From contig CP137321.1 in NCBI GenBank assembly GCA_033182465.1, forward strand, positions 2,790,001 through 2,854,000: a DNA stretch of 64,000 nt, read 5' to 3'. Both the position numbers and the translations under genes were made by a program. Below the pieces are notes generated by a model. It had not been told where the DNA came from, ran no database searches, and saw only the letters and a program-made list of their open reading frames with translations. Source of the DNA: Sanghuangporus weigelae (lineage: Eukaryota; Basidiomycota; Agaricomycetes; Hymenochaetales; Hymenochaetaceae). This document shows, one piece after another, positions 43,435-55,316 of the stretch (positions are counted from its first letter, which is position 1; each line of letters opens with the position of its first letter).

Positions 43435-44901
43435 ATGGCGAGACGGCCTCCTTTTCTACTTCGCCCCTCGGTTCTTTACATTCTTTCAATCGTGCTGCTA
43501 AATGCTCGGACAGTATACACAAGGTCCCTTCAATTGGATCGACGAGGCGCGACGACGGACGCCGTCTGTACCTCCGAGTTCGATTGGATGAGCAACTCTA
43601 AGAGCCAGAGTCCTTGCCTTGTCGCTGCATATCTTCTAGCTCCTTGTCAGCGTACAGGAAGTAAGTAATGCGTCTGCGATTTTGAGCTCTCATAGACGGG
43701 CGCTTAATTGATCACAAAAGATGGCAACGTGCGTGCGATAGCAAATACAACGTACCTAGCGCCCACGGCTGAAGGTGCTGAAGCATGCTGGTGGTAAGTC
43801 ACCCGATAGAATCATCTCGTCGGCTTATGTTTTGAAACGCTCCGCTCCGGGCTAGCTCCTGGGGAGTGTATAACACACTGGAGGCATGTGCGTCTTGCCA
43901 AAACAATTCGAATTATCTATTGTCGTGAGTATCGATCTGGACCAGATATAGGATGTTCTCACAACTGATGGATTGCAGTTGGTATAACTACCGGACGAAC
44001 TGTAGCGCAGAGCTTCAGCCAAATACCGAGTGCGTCTTACTTTCACTGCTGTGAAGATCCTTTGTCCTTACACCCTACGCTAGGTTCTACTCTTCTGACA
44101 ACATCATCTCTGACGAGACGTCTGTGCCATTTTGGGCCACGAAGGACCGTAAGTGTCATGTTTTGTTTATTTAATAAATAAAAACCCGGAGCTGACTCAT
44201 GGGCTCTATGCTCTACAGCATCGACATGGGACAGCGGAACGTTCAATCTCACTCAAGCTCAAGTTATTGATAGCGAAGGTGTGGGTCTTATCCCGACATC
44301 CCAGCTCTTTCATGGTCTGAAAATTTTTATAGGCAAGGAAGACGTTACCCAGGCAAGTCGTGCGGCAGCTTCGGGTAGCGTTTCTGCGAGTAGCTCTGGA
44401 CCATCTGCCACGTCCACGGAGACAGGTAATTCATCCAACGATGGATCCAACGTCAACGTGGGTGCAATTGCCGGTGGGGTCGCTGGAGGTGTCGTCGCAA
44501 TTGCAGCTGCTGGACTTGCTGCTTTCTTCTTCATGCGTCGTAGAAAGAAGACCGAACCACAGTGGGACTACAAAGCACCCGACATGACCGTCTCTCCGCT
44601 GGTCGCCCCTGATCTTCCAGGATCCCAGCCACTGATGGGTGGATACTCAGACTTTGGACGATCAGATAGCGTAGCGAGAATACAGACAGCGTCGAATTTG
44701 CGAGTTAATCTTGCGAGCCCGGTTCACGAGGCGAGCACTAGTTATTATACTGGATCCGGCGGATATGGCGGAGGGAATGCTTTTACTGCCGCATCCTCTT
44801 CTAGCGATGCAGCTCCGCGGCCCAATACCGTTCTCGCAGAGCCGGCCCCCCCTCCTTACACCGATGATGGGGTTGTCGTAACACCAGCGAAGGGGCGGTA
44901 G
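43435..44901 (+). CDS. Cys-rich single-pass membrane protein with Ser-rich stalk
   Basis: Related membrane proteins are common in agaricomycetes but have no assigned function. The start at 43435 (MARRPPFLLRP) gives a signal peptide (SVLYILSIVLLNARTVY). The extracellular part is spread over exons 43435-43668, about 43722-43796, about 43855-43926 and about 43980-44030. Its Cys pattern is QSPCLVAAYLLAPC, EACWCSWG and CASC, and a Trp/Tyr-rich stretch (WYNYRTNC) with N-glycosylation sites follows. After WATKDPSTWDSGTFNLTQAQ come a Ser/Thr-rich stalk, one transmembrane helix (GAIAGGVAGGVVAIAAAGLAAFFF) and a basic stop-transfer RRRKK. The cytoplasmic tail of about 120 residues ends PPPYTDDGVVVTPAKGR; PPPY could bind WW domains. 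A sensor-like or cell-wall role is inference. Confidence 0.75.
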
Positions 44902-45409
44902 TTTCTTGGCCTCTTCTCTCCTGTAACGTGGGGAGATACGCAGAAACAACTGACGAGTATTGTCGGGCTCCAACCACTACGCAAGCAAAGTACGAAAATT
45001 AAAGGAGATGTTGCCCTATGATATGGAGATCCTGCTTTCGCTTTGGACTGACGATTGATGGTTATGGCTGGAAAAATGGACCAGACGCTTTGAAGCACCA
45101 TACTTTATACCTTCACTTTTGCTCCTTTACCCTTTTCTTATTTTTCTTGTAGTTGGTTTAGCGTTATATTTACCGGGAGAGAGTCACGGATTTCTTTACA
45201 TTTATTTGACTGGACAGCTTCTTGTTTGGTCGTATTTTGTTCAGAAGTATTACGTATGACATGCTGAAACGTTGTCATCTTTTCAGTGTTCACAGCCAGA
45301 ATGTTAGTTTTCTCTTTTGTCCGAATAAGAGTCTTGAAATCTATGACTCTACCTTATTTTCCGCTCGACTTAAAAATGACATGAAAAGTTGAGTCAGCAT
45401 CATGTTGCC
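44902..45409. other. 3' region of the membrane-protein gene, no gene seen
   Basis: This stretch of about 500 bases is T-rich on the plus strand and contains likely polyadenylation context. No coding signal is seen. Confidence 0.35.
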
Positions 45410-45681
45410 TCATCTCGTGAAACGCTGCACAACGTCACGGCTTGCCTTGCATAAAGCAAGGGATTCAAGAAGGTTTGAAACATTCTGGGGTTCCAGCATA
45501 TCAGTTTTGACCTGGTTGTATTCTTTGCTGGAGATAATTTCAAGGACAACATCGACTGGCGTGAGCCGAAGTTTAAGCATTGAAGAGCTTGTACGATGGT
45601 GTAAATACATTGCTTCCGGGTCATGTCCGCGTCGAGTACTCTAGGACACGCAGACTGAGCATTAGAATCTAATGTGGACAT
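45410..45681 (-). pseudogene. Broken orphan copy of the N-terminal helical domain of the zinc-finger protein
   Basis: On the minus strand, TRKQCIYTIVQALQCL aligns with VRDQIISIVLQTLHCF of the zinc-finger protein at 18739. After a one-base change of frame near 45570, LTPVDVVLEIISSKEYNQV aligns with TPLDIVIAILTSKDKYEQV, followed by NLLESLALCKASRDVV against KLFEALASCDTSKEFL. A stop follows at 45410. No fingers or other downstream exons are present. It starts with an ATG at 45681 (MSTLDSN). It could be a decayed duplicate or a short two-exon gene with an unusual splice; decay is more likely. Confidence 0.65.
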
Positions 45682-46053
45682 TGCGAGGGACCAATGATGG
45701 GAGGATTGTCGTGGAGAGTTAAAGAAGATGTGGACCAATTCGCTTATATATTATGTAATTCTCACTAGCACGTGAGGCGATACAACAACGCCATGCTTTT
45801 AGCGAGCGAATGCCACGGTTAACTTTGGACCACGACCTGTGCAATCAAGGCCAACACGAAATCTTTTGGAACTGTCGCTAGCTTCGACAAGTTTTGAGTA
45901 TGGCGATAATGTGGAGAACTGCCCACTAATTACTCCTGGTTTTTTTTTTTTACAAAAGAAGGACTTTATTGACTGGCATAGGCCAGGTGAGTCGCGTGTT
46001 TTCTTTGGGTCAAAACGCGTTAATTGATGCAGTTTTCACATTGACAACGGCAA
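45682..46053. other. Intergenic region with a poly-T tract
   Basis: This stretch of about 370 bases precedes the F-box gene. A run of about twelve T near 45940 is the only notable feature and could belong to the F-box promoter. Confidence 0.35.
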
Positions 46054-48018
46054 TTGTACTGTAAAGAACACCGTTGCTTTGACGCCAAGGCCGTTGATGT
46101 TATTTGGCATTGTTTGTACCCTTGGACAAACCACGAGAACTTAAAAGCGCGCGTGCTCCTCTCCTCTTCACAGCGAGCCATCAAGCAAAACGCCAACTCT
46201 CCATATTTTCTTCCACCGGATATGACCTGCTACTTCGATCTCCTCGCTCCCGAGCTCATTTCACTCATCTTCATATACTGCATCAGTAAGCGCGACGGGC
46301 ATTTTATCGAGTATCACCCATACCAGCCTCCTCTCGTCTTTCTTCACGTGTGTCGACGCTGGCGGTACATCGCCTTTCAGACACGCGGCATCTTCGACTC
46401 GATCTCGTTCCGCAGGCGTCCACGTGCACCTCTCGGTTACGACTTCGGCCGCGATAGTTGGGTTTTGCATGACTTTATTCACTTCCCGCGTGCCTGGTAT
46501 CGAATTTCTGGAAGACCTTCTCCACTTTCCATGCAGCTTTGCTATGGCGACATCAAGCAGTATGGAGACAAGACTATGTGGTGCGATCTCCTACGGATGG
46601 TCCGTATCATCGTCGAGACGACGGAAAATTTGGAGAGGTTTTACCTACGAGTTCCCGATGACTGCATGGAGAAGCTGCTCATGAAGATATGCTCAGAGGC
46701 GAGAAGTCCCATCAGGCATCCTACACTGCGTAGCCTGACTCTTCATAGCACTCGAGAAAGCCTTCTTCAGCGAAGGTACATCTCGTGGTGGTATGATCAA
46801 GAAGCCAGCTACATGCCTGGATATTATCACAAGCTCAATCTGTCGCAATTACCTGGACTCGAGGAACTCGGTCTACACTTCCCTGGACCGATCACCTTGG
46901 ATCCCGTTTCTCGCACGGTCCGGAAACTCCACGTCTCGCTTTTCAAGTGGGAGCAGATGGAAGAATACCTCACAAGTTGCCCGAATGTCGAACACCTCAT
47001 CCTTGAGCTGCGCGAGCCACTTCTCGAACAAATTTGGGAGCCGGAATTTTTTCGTCCTGAAGACGGGTTCCCATTGGTTCATACCTTCGAGGTGCGCAGC
47101 GCTCTGAAAGGATGGGCATGCGCAAATAAGCTATGCAAGCTCTTCATGGGCGTAAAGATGCCTAATCTGAAGGTGCTGCGACTCCGCCGTCTTCCTCAAT
47201 CCGACAAGACTAGCTACCCGGCATTCCTGTACAGCTCTTTAATCATGAGCGAAGTACACAAATTGGAGGAGCTAGAGCTCATAGACTTCCCACCCGAGTC
47301 GTGCTGCAACTGGAATGTTGGTACGGCTTTCTGTCGTGCGTTCAATCTAAGGCGTTTTGCCTATCGCGAGGAGGAGATCGTCAGCTCTTCTCAATATTTT
47401 GAGCATTTGCTTTCAGAGCTGACATTCTACGGAACGGAACTACGGGCTCCACAGTTGGAAATTCTCGAATTGGACTCGATGGCCTTACGAAGTCGCGAGT
47501 CACCTACAATGCACCGTTTGGTTCAGCTCGTCGCATCTCGCCGCAATCCCACCTTCTTCGTTAACACTACAGATAAAAAACGTCCCAAAGTGCCGATAGG
47601 ACTACCCACATTGATCCGGAAAGTCTCCCTCCCACTGGGCTGTTCGGATGTCATTCGAGAGATCGACACGCTGGGGATGTGCAGAGAAGTGGAGTTTGAC
47701 TATCTCCCGACTTTAGAAAAGCTGGAACTCGAGAATGACTTGGATATCGAAGGGCCTGAACGAAGCAAGACTTCCATGTGGGGTCCATTGGGCTGGCCGA
47801 GTGGCCACGAGGTAGAGGGTCCGATCCAAAGCCAGGCTTTTGGGCCATTCGAAGCCGAGACACCGACTCCCTCGGCATCACCTTCGTCTTCGATGTTGAT
47901 TGTCCAGCAAACTCTTCAAAATGTAAATGGAGGCTTTGAAATGTCCAGGAGCTCTTCGCAAAGGTCTCTTGGGTTGGATCGACTGGATTCACTTGCGGAA
48001 GTGGAACTCATGTTATGA
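46054..48018 (+). CDS. F-box-like protein, single exon
   Basis: Agaricomycetes carry many such genes; the F-box should recruit the protein to SCF ubiquitin ligases via Skp1, with the rest acting as substrate-binding leucine-rich repeats. The F-box core DLLAPELISLIFIYCI, PLVFLHVCRRWRYIAF begins at Met57 (46222), so the first 56 codons may be untranslated and 46222 may be the real start. Downstream, irregular LRR-like segments appear (LPGLEELGLHFPG, VEHLILELREP, LKVLRLRRLP, LEELELIDFP). The tail is acidic and Ser/Pro-rich. Intronless and intact. Substrate unknown. Confidence 0.8.
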   Translation: MYCKEHRCFDAKAVDVIWHCLYPWTNHENLKARVLLSSSQRAIKQNANSPYFLPPDMTCYFDLLAPELISLIFIYCISKRDGHFIEYHPYQPPLVFLHVCRRWRYIAFQTRGIFDSISFRRRPRAPLGYDFGRDSWVLHDFIHFPRAWYRISGRPSPLSMQLCYGDIKQYGDKTMWCDLLRMVRIIVETTENLERFYLRVPDDCMEKLLMKICSEARSPIRHPTLRSLTLHSTRESLLQRRYISWWYDQEASYMPGYYHKLNLSQLPGLEELGLHFPGPITLDPVSRTVRKLHVSLFKWEQMEEYLTSCPNVEHLILELREPLLEQIWEPEFFRPEDGFPLVHTFEVRSALKGWACANKLCKLFMGVKMPNLKVLRLRRLPQSDKTSYPAFLYSSLIMSEVHKLEELELIDFPPESCCNWNVGTAFCRAFNLRRFAYREEEIVSSSQYFEHLLSELTFYGTELRAPQLEILELDSMALRSRESPTMHRLVQLVASRRNPTFFVNTTDKKRPKVPIGLPTLIRKVSLPLGCSDVIREIDTLGMCREVEFDYLPTLEKLELENDLDIEGPERSKTSMWGPLGWPSGHEVEGPIQSQAFGPFEAETPTPSASPSSSMLIVQQTLQNVNGGFEMSRSSSQRSLGLDRLDSLAEVELML

Positions 48019-48241
48019 TTGATTTCTTTTCTTATGGATATATAATGTTGCTTATTCTGCTAACACTGTAATTCTACATCGTACCTGACTCCTCCGCATT
48101 GTTCATAATGTAGAATACACAGGATGGATATAACTGTATATTGTACATTGTAAATTCGAATTTTACCTTTGCATTTCTAATCTAATCAATTTCACGTGAA
48201 TAGGCCGTAATCTGTTGTCGGCACCTTTCTTCTGAACGACG

Positions 48242-49471
48242 ATGAATGCACCGTCGCCGACGCTGCAGACGCCTGGCTTTGCGCATTTCTCGGTTGCGTG
48301 GTCACCTTTTCACAACAACCGACTCGCCGTCGCGTCGTCGGCAAACTACGGTCTTGTGGGCAACGGGCGACTCCACCTTGTTTCTCTTACATCTGGTCCA
48401 GGACCTTTACCATCGCTTACACTAGACAAGCAATATCCAACGCAAGATGGACTGTACGATGCTGCATGGTCGGAGATCCATGAAAACCAACTGGTGACTG
48501 CTTCAGGAGATGGATCGATCAGGCTTTGGGACGTTACTTTGAATGTTCGTCTTTCGTTTTTCAGATCTTGAAGACAAATAAATATGAGCATAATATTCAC
48601 GAAGGGTTTAGTAGGATCTTCCGATAAGAATCTGGCATGAACATTCCAGAGAGGTATTCTCCGTTGACTGGTCGAACCTAAAGAAAGATGTGTTTTGTTC
48701 GTCATCTTGGGACGGCACAGTCAAACTGGTGCGCCTCTTCGTTTTCGACTTTATTCGACTTTTGACAAAAGCCTGCATAGTGGACGCCAGATCGCGCTCA
48801 CTCGATAACAACTTTACATGCTGCTCAAGGCTGCGTCTATCAAGCCCTCTTCTCTCCGCACCATCCCGATCTTGTCGCCTCCTGCTCCGCCGACGGAGCT
48901 CTCAGAATCTTCGACCTTCGCGCTCCCTCCCTCCTCGCAGCCCCCACGTCGCTCACTAATCCGCTTTCTACACCAGCCTTACTAGTTCCCCCACGCGGAC
49001 CAGCGGAAATGCTCACACTTGATTGGAATAAATACCGACCGCTTGTGCTTGCTGGGGCTGGCACAGACAAGGCCATACGTGTATGGGATTGTCGAATGTT
49101 GAAGGTTACTGGTGGGCCTGGATCAGGGCCAGGACCTGAAAACACACTTGTCGGCGGCGTCTGCGAAGCGGATATGTTGGGGCATGAATATGCCGTTCGC
49201 AAGGTGCAGTGGAGCCCACATCACGCTGATGTTCTCGCAAGCGCGAGCTACGATATGACTTGCAGAATGTGCGATTGTCTTTTCTTCCTTATTAACATTT
49301 TTGCTAACCCGGAGCAGATGGTCGACAAATTCTCCACCTGGACGCCCACCGCTGCTACACATTCAAGACGCGCACACCGAATTCGTCGTCGGGTGCAGTT
49401 GGTCTTTGTACGGCGAGGGCTTACTCGCTAGTTGTGGATGGGACGGCAGAGTCATCCTGATGCGCATTTGA
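48242..49471 (+). CDS. PEX7: Peroxisomal PTS2 receptor Pex7 (WD40)
   Basis: Pex7 is the cytosolic receptor that delivers PTS2-bearing enzymes to the peroxisome with Pex20/Pex5 co-receptors. It starts at 48242 (MNAPSPTLQTPGFAHFSVAW). WD repeats show ENQLVTASGDGSIRLWD, then after an intron DLPIRIWHEHSREVFSVDW, CSSSWDGTVKLW, HPDLVASCSADGALRIFD, AGAGTDKAIRVWD and VLASASYDMTCRIW. The last exon, after a 57-nt intron, gives the family-typical DAHTEFVVGCSW and LLASCGWDGRVILMRI, ending at 49471. Pro/Gly-rich loops between repeats are longer than in yeast. It follows the F-box gene in the same direction by 223 bp. Confidence 0.92.
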
Positions 49472-49682
49472 AGAGAAATCTGATTTATGTATATTATACG
49501 CGTTTCCGCGCGAAGGGAAGGATACAACTGCGTCCCATCAACTGTAATCAACTCTACTCAAGGGCGGACGAATAAATGTCAGCGGTATGTGTACGAAGAT
49601 CATCGGCATGCCCACTACGGGCTTCTGTGCAATGTTGCTATTGTTTACAAGCCTAAGGGGATCGGACGAATCTACTGGCTAA

Positions 49683-50100
49683 TCCCTTCAGTTCCTCGCA
49701 GCCCGCTCCGCCATCTTCCCGTATCTTCGCAAACTGCTCACTGAACCATTCAAGTTGTGCTTTGCCCGTTATATCTGGTCATCTTCACGTTGCGCATTCG
49801 TGAGTACATCAATTACATCCTGACGAATCGTCTCCAAAAGTTCCTTTGGAAACACTGTCTCCGTGTCGATAAACTGGTTGGTGGCCGTTAGCGTTCCGTC
49901 TTCGAACAGCTCGTAGCCTGCACCGTGAACGAATACTAACTTTACAGCGTTCGTAGTTTGGTCCGCTTCGAAAGGCCAGCAAATACTAGGGCTAGAATGA
50001 ACAAAAGCTTATATCGCTATCGATAAAGCCTCTCAGAGGTACTCCCTCGGCAAGTGACTCCAATTCCGAATTATGACCACAGTTAGAATTGAATCATCAT
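49683..50100 (-). pseudogene. C-terminal relic of a GT1 glycosyltransferase
   Basis: The minus strand reads CGHNSELESLAEGVPL, ICWPFEADQTTNAVKLVFVH and AGYELFEDG, then WFSEQFAKIREDGGAG in another frame. These match the C-terminal donor-binding region of the intact gene immediately upstream at 50409-52537. No N-terminal half is present, and the frame is interrupted before the last block, so it is a decayed tandem duplicate. Confidence 0.8.
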
Positions 50101-50408
50101 GATCGTTTCAAAAACTTACCTCAGTGATTGATTGGGAACTCATGTGCCTGATATTCTCGACGACCTGGACGCAGAATCAGTCACGAGTTGAGCAACACAT
50201 CACGTCGTGTTAGGGAAGTTGATCAACCGATTTAAGGCGGTTGCATGATAGGCCGAGAAAAAAAACTCTTTCGTCCTTTATAACTTTTTGTATAAGACAC
50301 GAAATTCAGCCGAAGAGATGTATTGGGGTACAGTGTGTACATGTATATACGCTCATGACGGTCAAAAGGACACAATTGATCAATCGATACGACTCATCAT
50401 CGCGCGCA

Positions 50409-52537
50409 TCATTCAAGCTTATCAACGATTTTCTTCAGCTCTGCCCAACCTTCTCCAGTTTCTTGCCAGAACTTTGCAAATTGTTCACTAAACCATTGCG
50501 CCTTCGCTCGTTTGGCTTCTCCATCCTTTCCTCGTGCTTCGGTGAACACATCAATGGTCTCCTGTCGAACCGCACCATGTGTACCTGTGGGAGACTTGTT
50601 ACCAAGACGATGGATCGGACGCAGTCCGTGACCATTGCGGACTTCGAACAGCTCATAGCCCACTTCGTGGACAAATGAGACGTTGACTGCGTTAGTAGGC
50701 TGATCGGCATCATATGGCCAGCAAATTCTGGGACAAGAGGTGAGAAACAATGCAGCGTAGCTGTTATTCGAACTGCACGTACAGAGGTACGCCGGCTGTG
50801 AGGGACTCCATAACCGAGTTATGCCCACAGTGCGAAACGAACCATCCGCACGCCTGACTCAAGTTTAATACACGTCTAGCAATAACTAATTCAGGAAGAC
50901 GCACTTTATGACGCAATATCAATTGCTGTGGAAGCCACCTGGAAATATATCCAAGACCAGAGGCCTTCACTCTAATAGATAACTCATCAGGGATAATAGC
51001 AACTGGAGAAGCATGACTGAGCAGCTACAGTGAAAAGGTTTTTTAGGACATCAGTGACGCGAGTTTGGCCCTCGTACGCACGAAAGGGATGCCTTGCTCA
51101 AGTAGTACGTCAATGAAGGTCCAGATCTTCTCTGGTTCTGAAGACCACCATACTGTGCCAAATGAAATCTACAGGAGACAAAAGGTGTCACAGATTTATC
51201 GAGAATAAATCCTTCTGAACGTACATAAACGATCGAATTCCGACCAAACTTATCGAGTGCATTATTGAGGAAGACTTCGACCTCCTCTCCAACGGAAGAC
51301 TTCGATCTCTCCCTATCTATATCTTCCGCACTAGCTGGTGGCGAGAGAGGACCAACAGCAATGACAGGCTTTGAGCCGTACCATTCTTGGAATTTGCTTA
51401 AAGTTGCCCCCTCGAAAATCCTGTTGGTGCAATGGATGACACCATCGCATTCTACTAAGAATCTGCGTAATGTTAGACTTCATAACGTAGCCGAAAACCT
51501 CAGAATAATGCTCGCCTATGGGAGTAGCTAAGCAGTCTCGTAATCTCGGCCTGGTTAATGGGGAGGGCAGTCTGGTGAAGCTCAGGTAAGTAATTGAAGG
51601 CGACGGGTTACAAAATGAAAAGAAGACTAACAATCTGCGGGATGTGCTCGTAATCATACATAGGTGGAAGTCCAGGTAATTCGACAAGTTTCTGATTGAT
51701 TCTACGATAGATCTGCCCCGGGTTCAGAATAAGCCATCCATTTTTAAGATGATTCATGAATAACCAAACCGTTTCGATCTCCTTGTCCTGGATATCTGGG
51801 TTTTCTGCGGTGAGCTTGCTGATTTTTTCCGCTAGGTCACCGTTTCCACCAAGATATTCTGGGCCAAAGATGTACAGGGCAGCTGTAGAGGCTCCAGATT
51901 GCCACGCGTATATAGGCACTCTAATGCCGCTAATCGATCGGATCCCTTTCAATATTTCATAACAAAAGAGCTGGGAAGAGGTTGTGGTCAAGGACATCCG
52001 AAAATAAATGAACTGGGAAATCGCGGCTCACATCGACAACTACAAATTGTGGTGCTGAGATAGAATCGTATACAACATCATTTTCGGGTGAGACAGCGAT
52101 AGACTTTTCAGCATGTAGTATCTTGTATGCTTCGATGAATGATGATTTGTAAGGATCGTACTGGTGAGGGGCAGTAGGGGATGGCAAAGCAACGACTCTG
52201 AGCAATACTAGTCAGCTCGAATTTTGGCATTGAAGAAATATCACCAGAGTTTACCTGATTAGCCCTTTCAATTCCTCTTCATTGCTACCAGAGAATTGTC
52301 TTTCGATCTCATCAAGGACCTTCTCGCGACTCCTGACGTCCGTAAATAAGGTGGCATAGACTCGACGGAGGCGTACAATCTTCGCAAGAAGAGCGCAAAG
52401 AGGCTTCGTGTGTCCTGCAATTCGTTCTTTAGTGAAAGGCTGCAGTCAGTGCATTATAATAGCAGGAACAAACCCCACATGGGAAGCGCCACTGCAACGA
52501 TATGTCGCCCCTCTGGAGATTGCTGAGGAACAGTCAT
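50409..52537 (-). CDS. UDP-glycosyltransferase, GT1 family
   Basis: The protein should transfer a sugar from a UDP-sugar to a small hydrophobic acceptor such as a sterol, phenolic or secondary metabolite; the acceptor is unknown. The start is at 52537 (MTVPQQSPEGRHIVAVALP). The N-terminal half has MWGHTKPLCALLAK, RVYATLFTDV and RVVALPSPTAPHQYDPYKSS, and GIRVPIYAWQSGASTAAL. The middle includes the acidic GNGDLAEKISKLTAENPD. The donor-binding block is split by introns: GLGYISRWLPQQLILRHK, CGWFVSHCGHNSVMESLTAG and ICWPYDADQPTNA. It ends ELKKIVDKLE at 50409. About nine introns. No signal peptide or membrane anchor is obvious. Close relatives lie at 49683-50100 and 61954-64000. Confidence 0.85.
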
Positions 52538-53471
52538 GAGGGAAAAGTCTGGATTTGGAGATGCGCCGGCGAGATGCTGGATAATTGCAGACAGTAGGTC
52601 GCCCCGCACGTTATATGTGCATAGATATGCTTACGACACGATCACATCTATATTCACCAAAGCACCACCCGAGGCCCCGTCCCGATACATCGGACATGTG
52701 AACAGAAATAGCTCTTAAGTTGAACCGTAACTGTAATACCAACCGCATTAGAGAAGCTCGACAAGCAGCCGTTTCTTTGTGGAATTAAGACAAATTAGCT
52801 GAGAATTGATGAGAATTCCGACTCGGAGCGGCCAGCGCACCGCAGAGTCTGACTGGGCGTGTGTAGCCGATTTGAAATCAAAGAGCAAGTGTGAGATAAC
52901 ATCGAGTAAGAACATCGTTCTGATTTGACGATGGTGAATGGGAGCATGGGTTCAAGGAAGGACTTTTCCTGTTCGATCAATAGGATTTCAGGCAAATGAG
53001 TACTTGAATATTAGTACCGGTTAGATTACGCAGGTAGCTCAATCAAACACTTTCCTTGTTTTTGAGTAAGAGTTGATCAGAATCGAAAAAGTCGGGAGAT
53101 ATAGAGTTGATTGACCTAAAAACAGATCCGACTCGGAAAAGCACGCCATTTGAAGGGCTTCCCGAGAAAATCCCAGGAATTAGATGACATCTCTTCGTCT
53201 TTCGTGTATTCCAGGCCAGGGAAGAAGTTCAACGGGCTCGAGAGCGTTTTGGGAAGGAGGTCCTGTGCATCTAAACTAGCCACCGTTCGATTCCTGCCCT
53301 GGTCGCAATTACTTCCGACTGCCGAACACAATCAATTCGGAAGTAGCGATTTTGCTGTAACGAAACCTATCGCCACGTCAAGTCGGCTCTGATCAGCTTG
53401 TTTTTCGCATGTCGACCGTATCGCTAGTTGTCCTGCCTTGGTAACTTTCGATGACAGTTATTATATCTAGG
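52538..53471. other. Intergenic region, about 930 bases
   Basis: This lies between the GT1 start and the end of the second F-box gene. Short frames on both strands have no recognised motif. The right part holds the F-box gene's 3' region. Confidence 0.35.
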
Positions 53472-54941
53472 TCATACGAAAACAACATCCGGAGAAGCGA
53501 AAGAAAGTATCAAGAGATTCGTCTCGCATTCTACAATCTTAAGTCCTTCCAATACGTGTCTCATAACAACGGGATGTTGTCTTGCTCGTTGGACATTGTC
53601 ATGATCAAGGCGAATTTCGGAGAGAGTGCTGACCGATCTCGTTTTCGGTTGGGCTGAGAAATTGCTGTCAATGTTTCTTGAAGATATGACGGATGCGAGG
53701 AGATCTGTCGACCAGGAGCAGTTAACGAGATCAAGGACGTTCAGTAGCGGGCACAGAGGAGTAAATTCAGGCACATCCTGTTCTACAGACCCAGGCGTAG
53801 CAACCAAAGCCTTCAGGAGCATATCTGTGTTACTACGAGTGCCAACGCTCAACTTCTTCAAGTTGGGAAGTAGTTGCAAGCATTGCACAGTATCTTCCAT
53901 CGTCATGGGGATTCCCAAGATGTTCAGCGTTCCCAAAGAGGGTTCTGAACGCCGCAATAAATCCAAAAGATGTGTCCAGCGCGTCCAAGACTCGATCATG
54001 TCGTACATATTAATAATAAGGCTATCCAATGCAGGCGTGTCAAGGACATCCAGTAACCCTCCCACATCAACCTCGCTCGAGAAGTTGTGAACCTCGAGAT
54101 ATTTCAAACGCTGAAGACAATGAGGATTGTGGAAAGGAAGGCGCTGAAACTCGTCAGCAAGCGCATCCACATTGCTGCAGAAGAGGCGAACGATAAGCTC
54201 CTCGAGAGCTGGACAGATGTTGATCCAGTGTAGGCAGTCTTCAACGGATGAGCAAAACCGTAGTTCGAGGCGTGTCATATTCTGCATCACGTCGGATTCC
54301 GAGACCGGAGATATCATTGGAGTCCGAAGGCAGATGGACTGCAGAGACGGACAAAGCGAAAAATCGATGACATACACATCCCCGAAGAACCCTAGATACT
54401 TCGTCGAGAAAGAAAGATTCTTCAGCCACGGTGATCCTTGAGTGACGATTGCAAGGAATATCTGATCCAGCACGGAGATATCGAGGGCATGGATCTCAAA
54501 TGTTGACCAGCGTTCTACGCATTCCAATGCGGTGCTAAGGAGTTTCTGCATACTCAGCTGGTATTTTTGATGTTTCTCTTGGTTGAAGAGTACAGGTCGC
54601 AGTTCATCGTCAATCTCGTAATTGAACCTCAAGGTTATTGGGAGGTAACCCGAACGTACTATCCAAAGCTCCAGGAGACGCACATCTTCTTCTGGTATGC
54701 TGCTGTTGTGCCCAATTGCCAGCTCCATCCACAGAGTCGGGAGTGAAAGACAAAGGTTTCTCCATGATTTGCAGACCCAGGTAAGTGTCAGCGGAGCAAG
54801 GCGCTGCAGCGGCGCCTCCAAACGCTCTGGACCCGACGGTAGACAGTGTTCGAATATCCCTGCTACCACTTCTGTAGGCAAGATCCTACAAGGACTGATC
54901 GTGAGCTGTTCATCCCATGCAGGTATCGATGATCGAGACAT
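53472..54941 (-). CDS. F-box-like protein, single exon
   Basis: This is a 489-residue intronless agaric-type F-box protein starting at 54941 (MSRSSIPAWDEQ). The F-box core is RILPTEVVAGIFEHCLP, followed by APLTLTWVCKSWRNLCLSLPTLW. LRR-like segments follow (LKNLSFSTKYLGF, PSLQSICLRTP, MTRLELRFCSSV, LEELIVRLF, LKYLEVHNFSS, LDSLIINMYD, LKKLSVGTRS, LNVLDLVNCSW). It presumably joins an SCF ubiquitin ligase; target unknown. It is not closely similar to the F-box protein at 46054. Intact. Confidence 0.85.
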   Translation of the reverse strand: MSRSSIPAWDEQLTISPCRILPTEVVAGIFEHCLPSGPERLEAPLQRLAPLTLTWVCKSWRNLCLSLPTLWMELAIGHNSSIPEEDVRLLELWIVRSGYLPITLRFNYEIDDELRPVLFNQEKHQKYQLSMQKLLSTALECVERWSTFEIHALDISVLDQIFLAIVTQGSPWLKNLSFSTKYLGFFGDVYVIDFSLCPSLQSICLRTPMISPVSESDVMQNMTRLELRFCSSVEDCLHWINICPALEELIVRLFCSNVDALADEFQRLPFHNPHCLQRLKYLEVHNFSSEVDVGGLLDVLDTPALDSLIINMYDMIESWTRWTHLLDLLRRSEPSLGTLNILGIPMTMEDTVQCLQLLPNLKKLSVGTRSNTDMLLKALVATPGSVEQDVPEFTPLCPLLNVLDLVNCSWSTDLLASVISSRNIDSNFSAQPKTRSVSTLSEIRLDHDNVQRARQHPVVMRHVLEGLKIVECETNLLILSFASPDVVFV

Positions 54942-55316
54942 ATCGCATAGGTATCACCCCACGGTACGTGGACGCCGAGGGCATGGAGTTACGTATCTCG
55001 GCGGCAGGACATGGGAGAGATAGGTTTGCGGGAACAAACTATAGAAGGCAAAGTGCATCTTTGTATTCCGCCGTTCCCAACGCGTGCACACGACGAACAG
55101 TAAGATGCAAAGCAATGATGATGCCAGAAGTCAGTGCACTGTACAGTCTTCCCCAAACTGAAAGCGTGTCATTTGTATGCTGGCCGAAGAAAAATAGGAA
55201 GTGAAATTCGATCGAGGACAAAACAGTATCTATTTGACAACTGGAATTTGAGAGACCAGAAAACAAGCAAATCTTATGTTCGCAGGTTCGAGAGTCTCGT
55301 ATACGCTCATCGGACG
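54942..55316. other. Intergenic region, about 375 bases
   Basis: It separates the F-box start from the end of the GH3 gene, both on the minus strand. It should hold the F-box promoter and the GH3 3' end. No gene is seen. Confidence 0.35.
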
